64,000 nt of DNA. Origin: Alphaproteobacteria bacterium (GTDB lineage: Bacteria; Pseudomonadota; Alphaproteobacteria; UBA8366; Aestuariispiraceae). The notes below the pieces were generated by a model that saw only the letters and a program-made list of their open reading frames with translations, searched no databases and was not told the DNA's origin. Shown here one piece after another: positions 35,668-44,353 of the stretch. Position 1 is the stretch's first letter, and the number at the start of each line of letters is the position of its first letter. The stretch is taken from assembly GCA_033344895.1 (NCBI GenBank), contig JAWPMN010000001.1, positions 496,001 to 560,000 of the forward strand, in the 5' to 3' direction. The translations under genes and the position numbers were made by a program.

Positions 35668-36267
35668 ATGAAACCGGAAATCCGAAAACTGGTCACCGTC
35701 GAAGAGGAAACCTGGATCGAGGGCTTCAAGCCGGCGTCGCAGCCCTGGCGCATGTTCGCCGTCGCCGCCGTGGTACGGAACCCCTGGGCCGGACGCTATG
35801 TCGAGGACCTTTCACCGGAGATTCAGGCCTTTGGTCCGGTTCTCGGCGAGTTGCTGACCGACCGGATCACGCGGTTGGCGGGCGGTGCCGATGCCATCGA
35901 AGCCTATGGCAAGGCCGCGGTGGCGGGGCTCGACGGTGAGATCGAACACGCATCCGGGCTGATCCATACCCTGCGCTTCGGGAACCACTACCGCCAGGCG
36001 GTTTGTGCGAAGTCCTATCTTGCCTTCACCAACACGCGGGGCCCGGCGAATGCGCCGATCGCGGTGCCGCTGATGGATATCAACGATGCCGGTCGACGCT
36101 CCCACTACCTGACCGTTCAGTTCGCTATCCCCGACGCCCCGCGCAGCGACGAGATCGTTGTCGTCCTGGGCGGCGCGACCGGTGGGCGGCCGCACCACCG
36201 CATCGGTGACCGATACAAGGATCTGGAGGCGATGGGCCATGACGTCGACAATCCCGCTTCGGTCTGA
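35668..36267 (+). CDS. DUF1185 'amino acid synthesis' family protein
   Basis: 199 residues from the ATG at 35668. I recognise the DUF1185 family by EIRKLVTVEEETWIEGFKPA, AVAAVVRNPWAGRYVEDL, GKAAVAGLDGEIEHASGLIHT and DIVVVL-like DEIVVVLGGATGGRPHHRIG near the end. The biochemical activity of the family is not established as far as I know, and the name 'amino acid synthesis' is historical. It heads a five-gene cluster with a monooxygenase and is translationally overlapped with the next gene. Its GGATGGRPHHR end is strongly conserved in relatives and may be catalytic or ligand-binding. Confidence 0.78.
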   Translation: MKPEIRKLVTVEEETWIEGFKPASQPWRMFAVAAVVRNPWAGRYVEDLSPEIQAFGPVLGELLTDRITRLAGGADAIEAYGKAAVAGLDGEIEHASGLIHTLRFGNHYRQAVCAKSYLAFTNTRGPANAPIAVPLMDINDAGRRSHYLTVQFAIPDAPRSDEIVVVLGGATGGRPHHRIGDRYKDLEAMGHDVDNPASV

Positions 36268-37063
36268 GACCCGGCAGGGCATTGCCTATCTTCGGGCAGG
36301 CACCGGCATGCCGGTGATCCTGCTCCACGGGGTGGGTCTGCGTGCGGAGGCTTGGCAATCCCAGTTCGAAGGACTGTCCGCCGGCCACGAACTGATTGCC
36401 CCGGACCTGCCCGGCCATGGCGGCAGCGCGCCGATCAGCGTCCCTGCTCCGGACCTCCGGGGTTTTGCCGACCGCATCGGGGAGGCCATTGCGGAGACAG
36501 CCCGGGTCCCCGCCCTTATCGCCGGTCATTCCATGGGCGCGATGATCGCGCTGGACCTCGCGATCCGCCGTCCCGATCTGTGCTGCGGTGTCGTTGCATT
36601 GAACGCGATCTTCCAACGGCCAGACGCGGCACGTCAGGCGGTACTGGCGCGGGCCGAGGCACTGGCGAAATCTGACGATAGCGGGGTCGAGGCACCGTTG
36701 CGCCGTTGGTTCGGCGATTGTCCCGATGGCCGCAACCGGGCGGCAGCGGACGCCTGCCGCAATTGGCTCAGCACCGTCGACCGCACGGGGTATGCCGCCG
36801 CCTATGGCGCCTTCGCTCGGCATGACGGTCCTTCACCGGTGGCCTTGCGCGGCCTGAGCGTGCCGGCCCTGTTCTTAACCGGCGCACAGGATCCCAATTC
36901 GACCCCGGCGATGTCCGAAGCCATGGCGGCGCTCGTGCCGGATGGGCGACTGCGGATCGTCGACGGGGCCGCGCATATGGTTCCTATGACCCATTGCGAG
37001 ACCGTCAACGCTGCGCTGGCAGAGTTCTTCGCGGAATGCCGCGGCACGGAGGGGGCGGCATGA
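36239..37063 (+). CDS. alpha/beta hydrolase
   Basis: About 274 residues from the ATG at 36239, inside the end of the DUF1185 gene. The hydrolase core is complete: VILLHGVG (oxyanion), nucleophile elbow AGHSMGAM, acid in FLTGAQDPNSTPA and His in DGAAHMVPMTH. The family resembles 3-oxoadipate enol-lactonase/PcaD-like and C-C or amide hydrolases of catabolic pathways. In this cluster it most likely hydrolyses a ring-opened or lactone intermediate produced by the LLM monooxygenase. The true substrate is unknown. Confidence 0.82.
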   Translation: MTSTIPLRSETRQGIAYLRAGTGMPVILLHGVGLRAEAWQSQFEGLSAGHELIAPDLPGHGGSAPISVPAPDLRGFADRIGEAIAETARVPALIAGHSMGAMIALDLAIRRPDLCCGVVALNAIFQRPDAARQAVLARAEALAKSDDSGVEAPLRRWFGDCPDGRNRAAADACRNWLSTVDRTGYAAAYGAFARHDGPSPVALRGLSVPALFLTGAQDPNSTPAMSEAMAALVPDGRLRIVDGAAHMVPMTHCETVNAALAEFFAECRGTEGAA

Positions 37064-37995
37064 GCGCAATCGACGGCCACGCCCTGCGCCGGGCCTTCGG
37101 CGCCTTTCCCACCGGGGTGACGGTCGTCACCGCCCGTGCCGACGACGGAACGCCGGTCGGCTTCACCGCCAACTCTTTCTGTTCCGTCTCGCTGGACCCG
37201 CCCTTGCTGCTGGTCTGCCCGGGACGGAGTCTGAACAGCTTCCCTGTGTTCGAGACCTGCCGCCATTTCGCGGTCAATGTCCTGTCGGAAGGACAGGAAG
37301 CCGTTTCGAACACCTTTGCCGGTTTCAAGGGGGATCGCTTCGCGGCAGTTACCTGGCAGGATGACGCGGTGTGCTGTCCGCTGATCGATGGCGCCGCGGC
37401 CCAATTCTCCTGCAGCGCGCACGAACGGGTCGACGCAGGCGATCACATGATCCTGATCGGCCAAATCGACACTTTCACCCATGCCGGCACGCGTGGATTG
37501 GGCTATGCCGCCGGCGGCTATTTCAGCCTGGGCCTAGAACGCCGGGCGGAGGCCGCGCCGCCGCCCGGCCGTCGTGCCTTCGCCGGGGCCATTCTGGAGC
37601 ACGGGGACAACCTTCTGCTGGAAGAAACCCCGAATGGCTTCCGGCCGCTGCAGATCGCCCTGGATTCCCGGGTCGGCGCCCGCGAGGCGATCCGCCGACA
37701 TCTCACCGAAACCGGAATCGAGGCGGAGGTCGGGCCCGTCTATTCGATCTTCGACGATCGCGGCAGCGGCGAATCCTTCACCTATTTCCGAGCGGTCTTG
37801 GCCGGCCCGGCGCCTTATCGCACGGGGCGCTGGGTCCCGGCCGAGGCGATCGGCGGGCTGCGCCACATATCATCCGCCCATGCAGACATGCTGCGCCGCT
37901 ATGCGCTGGAACGACAGACCCGGTGCTTCGGCCTCTATGTCGGCGATGAGGCGGCCGGCGACATCCACGCATTTCCACAGGAGGCACTCCGATGA
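37060..37995 (+). CDS. flavin reductase fused to a NUDIX-like domain
   Basis: 311 residues; the ATG at 37060 overlaps the hydrolase stop as ATGA. Residues 1-165 are a flavin-reductase-like domain (RRAFGAFPTGVTVVTARADDG; GFTANSFCSVSLDPPLLLVC; GYFSLGLE). Residues about 170-300 look like a NUDIX fold (FAGAILEHGDNLLLEETPNG, with REAIRRHLTETGIEAEVGPVYSIFDD). The strict NUDIX box GxxxxxEx7REUxEExGU is only partly kept, so hydrolase activity is doubtful. The reductase would supply reduced flavin to the LLM monooxygenase encoded next. Confidence 0.82.
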   Translation: MSAIDGHALRRAFGAFPTGVTVVTARADDGTPVGFTANSFCSVSLDPPLLLVCPGRSLNSFPVFETCRHFAVNVLSEGQEAVSNTFAGFKGDRFAAVTWQDDAVCCPLIDGAAAQFSCSAHERVDAGDHMILIGQIDTFTHAGTRGLGYAAGGYFSLGLERRAEAAPPPGRRAFAGAILEHGDNLLLEETPNGFRPLQIALDSRVGAREAIRRHLTETGIEAEVGPVYSIFDDRGSGESFTYFRAVLAGPAPYRTGRWVPAEAIGGLRHISSAHADMLRRYALERQTRCFGLYVGDEAAGDIHAFPQEALR

Positions 37996-39023
37996 AGTTC
38001 TCATTGTTCGCCCATATGGAACGGATCACCCCCGACCAGCCGCATGAGGTTCTGTATCAGGAGTTTCTGGATCTGTGCCGCATGGCCGACGAAGGCGGCA
38101 TGCACGCGATCTGGACCGGCGAGCATCACGGCATGGAATTCACCATCGCGCCCAACCCCTTTATCAGTCTGGTCGATCTGGCCAGCCGGACGAAGAATGT
38201 GCGTCTGGGCACCGGCACGATCGTCGCGCCCTTCTGGCACCCGATAAAACTGGCCGGCGAGGCAGCGATGGCGGATCTGATCACCGGCGGCCGGCTGGAG
38301 CTGGGTATCGCGCGCGGTGCCTATTCCTACGAATACGAACGGCTGTCCCCGGGCCTCGACGCCTGGGATGCCGGTCAACGCATGCGCGAGACGGCACCGC
38401 TGCTTCGTCAGCTGTGGTCCGGCGACTGTGCTCATGAAGGCATCTACTACAATTTCCCCAGCACCACCGCCTCGCCGAAGCCGGTGCAGAAGGACGGCCC
38501 GCCGATCTGGGTCGCCGCGCGGGATCCGAACAGCCATCAATTCGCCGTCGACAACGGCTTCAACGTTCAAGTCACCCCGCTGTGGCAGGGCATGGATGAG
38601 ATCGAAAGCCTGATGGACAAGTTCAACGGCGCCTGTAACGGCCGCAATGACCGCCCGAAGATCATGTTGCTGCAGCACGCCTACGTCGCGGGGTCGCGGG
38701 CGGATGCCGAGGAAGCGGCCCAGGCGTTCAGTCGGTTCTATTGCTATTTCGGCGCCTGGTTCAAGAACGAGAAACCGGTTCGCCAGGGATTGATCGAGAC
38801 CCTGTCGGAGGAGGAGATCGCGTCGAACGAGATGATGGCACCCGCCAAAATGCGCGCCAATCTGGCAATCGGTACGGCTCAAGAGGTAACAGACCGGCTA
38901 AAGCGGTACGAAGATCTCGGCTATGACGAGTTCTCGTTCTGGATCGACAGCGGGATGAGCGCGGAGCGCAAACGGGCCTCGCTGGCGCGTTTCATCGACG
39001 ACGTCATGCCGGCCTTTGCGTAA
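37992..39023 (+). CDS. LLM-class flavin-dependent monooxygenase
   Basis: 343 residues; ATGA overlap with the reductase gene. Luciferase-like TIM-barrel features: MADEGGMHAIWTGEHHGMEF, SRTKNVRLGTGTIVAPFWHP, AEAAMADLITGGRLELGIARG-type text and GPPIWVAARDPNSHQFAVDNG. It uses reduced FMN from the partner reductase to insert oxygen into a substrate. Two-component LLM enzymes of catabolic operons oxidise or cleave N-heterocycles, alkanesulfonates, chelators and ketones. Substrate unknown here. Confidence 0.87.
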   Translation: MKFSLFAHMERITPDQPHEVLYQEFLDLCRMADEGGMHAIWTGEHHGMEFTIAPNPFISLVDLASRTKNVRLGTGTIVAPFWHPIKLAGEAAMADLITGGRLELGIARGAYSYEYERLSPGLDAWDAGQRMRETAPLLRQLWSGDCAHEGIYYNFPSTTASPKPVQKDGPPIWVAARDPNSHQFAVDNGFNVQVTPLWQGMDEIESLMDKFNGACNGRNDRPKIMLLQHAYVAGSRADAEEAAQAFSRFYCYFGAWFKNEKPVRQGLIETLSEEEIASNEMMAPAKMRANLAIGTAQEVTDRLKRYEDLGYDEFSFWIDSGMSAERKRASLARFIDDVMPAFA

Positions 39024-39038
39024 GGGGGGATCGAGCGG

Positions 39039-40523
39039 ATGAGCGAACAGCCCGATTACCGCCTCTACATTGACGGCACCTGGACCGACGGCGCGACCGG
39101 TCAGGTGATGGAGACCGTCAATCCCGCCACCGGCGATGCCTGGGCGCGATTTGCCTGCGCGGCACCGGCGGATATCGACCGTGCCGTTGCGGCGGCGACC
39201 CGCGCGCTGACCGACGGCGCGTGGCCGGCGATGACCGCGACCCAGCGCGGCAAACTGATCGCCCGCCTGGCCGATCTGGTCGAGGCCAATGCCGAGCGGA
39301 TCGGCCGGATCGAAACGACCGACAGCGGGAAGCTGGCCACCGAAACCATCGGACAAACCCGTTATGTCGCCGACTACTACCGGTACTACGCCGGACTAGC
39401 AGACAAGATCGAAGGGGCGGTGCTGCCGATCGACAAGCCGGACATGCATGTCTACACCAGCCGCGAGCCGATCGGCGTGGTCGCCGCCATTGTGCCGTGG
39501 AACGCCCAGATGTTCCTGACCGCGACCAAGCTGGGTCCGGCCCTCGCTGCCGGATGCACGGTGATCCTGAAGGCGTCGGAGGTTGCGCCGGCGGCCCTGT
39601 TCGAACTGGCCCGTCTGGTCGAGGAGGCAGGTTTCCCGCCCGGCGTCGTTCAGGTCGTAAGCGGCGATGCGGAGAATTGTGCGATTCCGCTGACCTCGCA
39701 TCCCGACATCGACCGTATCGCCTTCACCGGCGGCCCGGAGACAGCCCGCCACGTCATTCGCAACTCCGCCGCCAATTTTGCCGTTACGACGCTGGAGCTT
39801 GGTGGCAAATCGCCGATCCTGGTTTTCGACGACGCCGACCTGGAAGGTGCTGCCAATGGATTGATCGCGGGGAATTTCGGGGCGTCCGGACAATCCTGTG
39901 TGGCGGGAACACGAGGCCTGATCCATCGTCCGGTTCTAAACGAGTTGATCGCGAGGATAGAAGAGAAGGCCAAGACCATCGTCGTCGGCGATCCGCTCCA
40001 GCCAACGACGCATGTCGGACCGCTCTGCACCCCGACCCAGATCGTACGGATCGAAGCAACACTCGCCCAGTCGGTCGAACAGGGGGCTCGGATTCGGTTC
40101 GGCGGAACGCGGCCGTCCGGAATGGACGGCGGCAACTACTTTCTGCCCACCCTGGTGGAATGCCCGGACGCGCGGACCGCGACACTGTCGGTCGAGATGT
40201 TCGGGCCGGTGATGTCGCTGCTGCCCTTCGACACCGAAGTGGAAGCCGTCGCATTGGCGAATGACAGCGTCTTCGGACTTGGCTCCGGCGTGTTCACCCG
40301 CGACATTGCCCGGGCACACCGGGTTTCGAAGCGCATCCGGGCCGGCATTTGCTGGGTCAATACCTACCGCGCGATCTCGCCAATCGCCCCATTCGGCGGC
40401 TTCAATCAGTCGGGTTACGGCCGCGAAGCCGGTCTGGAAGCGGTGCTGGACTACACCCGCACCAAGACGACCTGGATAAACCTGTCGGACATGCCGATGG
40501 CGAACCCTTTCGTGATGCGCTAG
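39039..40523 (+). CDS. aldehyde dehydrogenase (NAD(P)-dependent), catabolic cluster
   Basis: 494 residues. ALDH motifs are intact: PWNAQMFLTATKLGPALAAG, FTGGPETARHVI, LELGGKSPILVFDDADLE (catalytic Glu) and GQSCVAGTR (catalytic Cys). It is the last gene of the DUF1185-hydrolase-reductase-LLM cluster and presumably oxidises an aldehyde or semialdehyde produced by the pathway. It starts 15 bases after the LLM stop. It ends convergent with quiC. Confidence 0.88.
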   Translation: MSEQPDYRLYIDGTWTDGATGQVMETVNPATGDAWARFACAAPADIDRAVAAATRALTDGAWPAMTATQRGKLIARLADLVEANAERIGRIETTDSGKLATETIGQTRYVADYYRYYAGLADKIEGAVLPIDKPDMHVYTSREPIGVVAAIVPWNAQMFLTATKLGPALAAGCTVILKASEVAPAALFELARLVEEAGFPPGVVQVVSGDAENCAIPLTSHPDIDRIAFTGGPETARHVIRNSAANFAVTTLELGGKSPILVFDDADLEGAANGLIAGNFGASGQSCVAGTRGLIHRPVLNELIARIEEKAKTIVVGDPLQPTTHVGPLCTPTQIVRIEATLAQSVEQGARIRFGGTRPSGMDGGNYFLPTLVECPDARTATLSVEMFGPVMSLLPFDTEVEAVALANDSVFGLGSGVFTRDIARAHRVSKRIRAGICWVNTYRAISPIAPFGGFNQSGYGREAGLEAVLDYTRTKTTWINLSDMPMANPFVMR

Positions 40524-40579
40524 GGGTCGCAGGCTTGGTCCATCTTTCCTTGATTGGCGGCCGAGGCCCGTCCCATCCG

Positions 40580-42475
40580 CTATCTGCGCGGCATTCCTTT
40601 GGGTCGCATAAATCGTTTCTGTGCGGCAATGCGGAACGGCGCGTTTGGGGCGCCGTAGCCATTGTATCCGTTCCGCCGTTGAACGATCTCGAAGAACATG
40701 CCGTTTTCGAGCGGCCTCGAGTAAATCTGGAAAAAGTCACCCTGCTGGTCCCGGTCATAAAGAATGTTCGATGCACGCATTGCTTCCATAAGGTCTGCGT
40801 CCAAATCGAAGCGCGCAGCAAGATCGTCGTAATAATTCGGAGGCATGGGGAGCGGCTGAAATCCCAGATCATGCAACTTGTCAGCAGTATGGAAGATGTC
40901 CGCTGTCAGCAGCGCAATATGCTGCACCGATGCGCCGAAGCTTTCCGCAAGGAACTCTCCCGCCAGCGTTCGATGCGTTTCCGCGCCGTTCAGCGTAATC
41001 CGAAGCGCACCTGTATCCGACTCGATGGCCTGGCTTCGGATCAACCCATCCGGATCGATTACATCCACCATCGGCGCCTTGGTCATTCGGAACAGGGCAA
41101 TATAGAACAGCGACCAGCTTAGCATGTCCTGATAGGACATCGTCTGCGCGATATGGTCCACGGCAAGCAAACGTGCGTCGGACGTGTCGCTCGCACTGTC
41201 TCCCGACGGTCGAAACTCCACGTTCCAGACGTCTGCCAGCCCTGTCTTACGATCGATGAAATGCAAAACACTGCCGCTCAGCCCCCGAATGGCCGGGATA
41301 TCCAATTCACCGGGTCCGAGCGGCTGGCTGAACGGCTTTGACCCGAGCGCCACCGCCCGCTCGATGGTCGACGCCGCGTCCGATACCTCGATACCGATAT
41401 CGCAGACCGTGGTGCCGTGCAGGGCGTAGGCGCTCCCCGCATACCCCGACGTCTCTCGGTTTATCAGGATCCGGATCTCGCCCTGCTGCCAAAGTGCGAC
41501 ATTCTTCGAGATGTGCTCGCCAGCCTTACGGAATCCCAGCGTTGAGAGAAGACTTTCAAGCTTATCCGCTTCACCACCGCGGCTACAGAACTCGAGGAAG
41601 GAGGTACCCTGAATTTCACTTGGCTCGGGCAGTGCCGGCAGATCGATGGGGACGTCTTCCTGGCGACGGCGCACCCGGTCCAACAGGAAGATGAGCGACC
41701 GATACCCGTCACGGGCAACTGCGCCTGCATCGCCGCCGCGAAACTGATCGTTAAAGATTTCGAGACTGACGGGCCCTTCATATCCGGTTGAAACAACTGC
41801 AGCCATGAAATCCGTTACCGGCAGGTCGCCTTCACCTGGCATGTTCCGGAAATGACGCGACCAGTACAGCAGATCCATCGGTATGGCCGGCGCATCGGCC
41901 AGTTGAACGAAAAATATCCGATCGCCTGGAATCTGTCGGATCGTGTCCGGGTCGATTCCCCGACCCAGAGTATGAAAACTGTCGAGTATCAGGCCGACAT
42001 TGGGATGATCGGCGCGGCGTACGATTTCCCAAGCGTCGCGATGATCGTTCACGTGGCGTCCCCAGGCCAGGGCTTCGAATCCGATCCGAAGCCCTCGCGT
42101 CCGTGCCCGCTCACCCAGTTCCGCCAGATCGTCGGCCGCACGATCGATGCCCCCCAAGGCATGCGGCGAAACGTTTGAACAAATCAGCATGAGATCGGTT
42201 CCCAAGGCCTGCATCAGGTCGAACTTGTGCTCCGCCCGATCGAACGCTTTGTCGCGCATTGCTGATGGCAGGCCTTCAAAGTCTCTGAAGGGCTGAAACA
42301 GCAATATCTCCAGACCGCTGTCGCGGATCATGCGGCCGACCTCGTTCGGGCCGGCATCGTGGGCAATGAAGTCCTGCTCGAAAATCTCCAATCCATCGAA
42401 TCCGGCCCCCCGGATCGCCGCCAGTTTTTCCTCCAGATTTCCAGCAATGGATACGGTCGCTATCGATGTTTTCAT
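40580..42475 (-). CDS. quiC: 3-dehydroshikimate dehydratase, two-domain type
   Basis: 631 residues. It converts 3-dehydroshikimate to protocatechuate. The N-terminal half (1-270) is a xylose-isomerase-like TIM barrel with the metal ligands visible in FEALAWGRHVNDHRD (Glu), LILDSFHTLG (Asp), FFVQLADAP (Gln) and SLEIFNDQF (Glu). The C-terminal half (about 290-625) is HPPD/VOC-like (LAVDHIAQTMSYQDMLSW; HIALLTADIF; GMFFEIVQRRNGYNGYG). This matches P. putida QuiC1. It ends the quinate/shikimate operon and feeds the pcaHG genes 16 kb away. Confidence 0.92.
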   Translation of the reverse strand: MKTSIATVSIAGNLEEKLAAIRGAGFDGLEIFEQDFIAHDAGPNEVGRMIRDSGLEILLFQPFRDFEGLPSAMRDKAFDRAEHKFDLMQALGTDLMLICSNVSPHALGGIDRAADDLAELGERARTRGLRIGFEALAWGRHVNDHRDAWEIVRRADHPNVGLILDSFHTLGRGIDPDTIRQIPGDRIFFVQLADAPAIPMDLLYWSRHFRNMPGEGDLPVTDFMAAVVSTGYEGPVSLEIFNDQFRGGDAGAVARDGYRSLIFLLDRVRRRQEDVPIDLPALPEPSEIQGTSFLEFCSRGGEADKLESLLSTLGFRKAGEHISKNVALWQQGEIRILINRETSGYAGSAYALHGTTVCDIGIEVSDAASTIERAVALGSKPFSQPLGPGELDIPAIRGLSGSVLHFIDRKTGLADVWNVEFRPSGDSASDTSDARLLAVDHIAQTMSYQDMLSWSLFYIALFRMTKAPMVDVIDPDGLIRSQAIESDTGALRITLNGAETHRTLAGEFLAESFGASVQHIALLTADIFHTADKLHDLGFQPLPMPPNYYDDLAARFDLDADLMEAMRASNILYDRDQQGDFFQIYSRPLENGMFFEIVQRRNGYNGYGAPNAPFRIAAQKRFMRPKGMPRR

Positions 42476-42478
42476 CGC

Positions 42479-43756
42479 TCAGTATCCAAAGAGGCGCGGT
42501 AGAAACGTCACGATATCCGGGACGAAAACCAGAATCATGAGCACCGCGACCTCAACCAGAAACAGCGGCATGATGGATCGTGTCAGTCTTATCAAACCGA
42601 CTTTGGCAATGCTTTCCGCCACAAATAGACACAGCCCCATCGGTGGCGTGATTAGGCCGATCATTAGGTTGAAAATCACGACGATGCCGAAATGCACCGG
42701 GTCAATACCAAGCGAAACCGCGATCGGATGCATGATGGGCACCAGAACCAGCATCGCAGCGATCCCCTCCAGAAACAGCCCGATGAAAAGGAACAGGAAG
42801 ACCGACACGATCAGAAAAGCAGTCTTGCTGTCGACATTCGACAGTGCCCAGTCGGTTAGCAGGTTCGGAACGCGGTTATAGGTCAGCAGCCAGTTCGCAG
42901 CGGCAACGACGGAGATGATGATCATGATCACGGCGCTGTCCCGCATCGCATGGGCAAAAAGCCTCGGCAGCGCATTGAGCCTGATGTTGCGATAGACAAC
43001 GACGCCGAGAATCAGAGCATAGGCGGTGGCGAAGCTTGCCGCTTCGGTCGGCGTCACAATCCCCATCAGGATCGATCCAACCACAAAGACGGGCATCAAT
43101 AGTGGCAGGATGCCACCGACAAGTGCGCCTCGGCGGCTCTCCCCTGACAGTTCTCGTGCTTCAGAAATCGGGACCTTCCTGAACCGGACGACGACATAGG
43201 CGGATAGGAACCCCGCAAGAAGCAGGCCGGGCACGATCCCGGCCAGGAACAGCGACGGAACCGACACGCCCGTTACGATCAGCGCGTAGATGATGACCGG
43301 GATAGAAGGTGGAATTATTGGCCCGATCACAGATGACGCCGCCGTTAGCGCGGCCGCGAAGGACCGGTCGTAACCGTGTTTTTCCATCTCCGGGATGAAC
43401 ACACGACCGATCGCCGAGGTATCTGCGACGGCCGACCCCGACAGACCGGCGAAGATCACGGAGGCCCAGATGTTGACATGGGCGAGCCCGGCGCGAAAAC
43501 CACCGACGATGACATTTGCGAAGGCGATGATCCTGCGGGTAATCCCGCTCTCGTTCATCAACTCTCCAGCAAGAACAAACAATGGGATCGCCAGCAATGG
43601 ATAGGAGTTCAACCCCTTGAACATCTCGGAAGCGACCAGTCGGATGTGATAGGGAAACTCCCCCGACGCCATGAAGTACAGCAGCGCCGCTGCCACCGCG
43701 AAGGCGACTGGTACGCCAAGGATCAGGAGCACAATGAGGACGGCGTATACCATCAT
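42479..43756 (-). CDS. TRAP transporter large permease (DctM), quinate/shikimate operon
   Basis: 425 residues from the ATG at 43756, overlapping the dctQ stop as ATGA. DctM blocks are visible: IPLFVLAGELMNESGI, VIFAGLSGSAVADTSAIGRV, SSVIGPIIPPSIPVIIYA and GLITPPMGLCLFVAESIA. About twelve membrane segments. It lies 3 bases before quiC. The neighbouring shikimate dehydrogenase and QuiC make quinate, shikimate or dehydroshikimate the likely cargo. Confidence 0.92.
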   Translation of the reverse strand: MMVYAVLIVLLILGVPVAFAVAAALLYFMASGEFPYHIRLVASEMFKGLNSYPLLAIPLFVLAGELMNESGITRRIIAFANVIVGGFRAGLAHVNIWASVIFAGLSGSAVADTSAIGRVFIPEMEKHGYDRSFAAALTAASSVIGPIIPPSIPVIIYALIVTGVSVPSLFLAGIVPGLLLAGFLSAYVVVRFRKVPISEARELSGESRRGALVGGILPLLMPVFVVGSILMGIVTPTEAASFATAYALILGVVVYRNIRLNALPRLFAHAMRDSAVIMIIISVVAAANWLLTYNRVPNLLTDWALSNVDSKTAFLIVSVFLFLFIGLFLEGIAAMLVLVPIMHPIAVSLGIDPVHFGIVVIFNLMIGLITPPMGLCLFVAESIAKVGLIRLTRSIMPLFLVEVAVLMILVFVPDIVTFLPRLFGY

Positions 43757-44274
43757 GGTTTCTCCGCCACGCGCGTCGCGAGGCGCACGAACGCCGCGGC
43801 CAACAAGATGCCGCCGCCCACTGCGATCGAGGCCTGATAGGTTCCCATCCTGCCGAACCAGACGATCCACTCTGCGCCCATCGATTCCGAAAGCGCTTTC
43901 GCGTTTCCGATAAGTCCGGATGCATCGACGCCGCCGCGACGCTCGGAAAAGGCAATCCCGGACCAAACCAACATGCCGCCGACCGCGGCGACCGCAACGT
44001 CCCCCACCAAGAGAACAGCCTTGCGGACACTGTCGGGCAGGAGGTCGGTAAGAATGGTGAAACGGATGTGGCGGTCCTGGAGATAGGCAAGCCCCAGCCC
44101 GAACATCACGCCATAGGCCGCGAGGTAGATCGGGAGTTCCTCGCCCCATTCGAACGACTTGCCTAAGGTGTATCGGCGCAGTGAGTTTATGAAAACGATG
44201 CCGAAAACCAGCCCGAGAGACAGCGCCGAGGCCGCCGCCAGAAAGCGCTCCAAGGCACGACGCATCAACGGCAT
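43753..44274 (-). CDS. TRAP transporter small permease (DctQ), quinate/shikimate operon
   Basis: 173 residues from the ATG at 44274 (GGAGAA about 9 bases upstream). Four membrane segments; the DctQ hallmark is INSLRRYTLGKSFEWGEELPIY. It works with the DctM encoded next and the DctP encoded upstream. The longer open frame carries a non-membrane N-terminal extension that overlaps the intercistronic hairpin and is rejected. Confidence 0.88.
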   Translation of the reverse strand: MPLMRRALERFLAAASALSLGLVFGIVFINSLRRYTLGKSFEWGEELPIYLAAYGVMFGLGLAYLQDRHIRFTILTDLLPDSVRKAVLLVGDVAVAAVGGMLVWSGIAFSERRGGVDASGLIGNAKALSESMGAEWIVWFGRMGTYQASIAVGGGILLAAAFVRLATRVAEKP

Positions 44275-44315
44275 CTTCAGGGTTCTCCCGGTCGAGCACA
44301 TTGCGATAGGCGGTA

Positions 44316-44342
44316 TGCGGACGGCACAGAACGCCGTCCGCA
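44316..44342 (-). promoter_or_regulatory. intercistronic hairpin between dctP and dctQ (quinate operon)
   Basis: A 10-bp perfect stem (TGCGGACGGC with GCCGTCCGCA) and a 7-base loop lie 12 bases after the dctP stop. There is no T-run. It is the third binding-protein gene in the window followed by such a structure. Confidence 0.65.
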
Positions 44343-44353
44343 CTCGCACGACA

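Noticed and set aside
35149-36267. 372-residue frame in front of DUF1185
   Set aside because: The N-terminal half lies antisense to the LysR gene and has no protein character; the real start is 35668.
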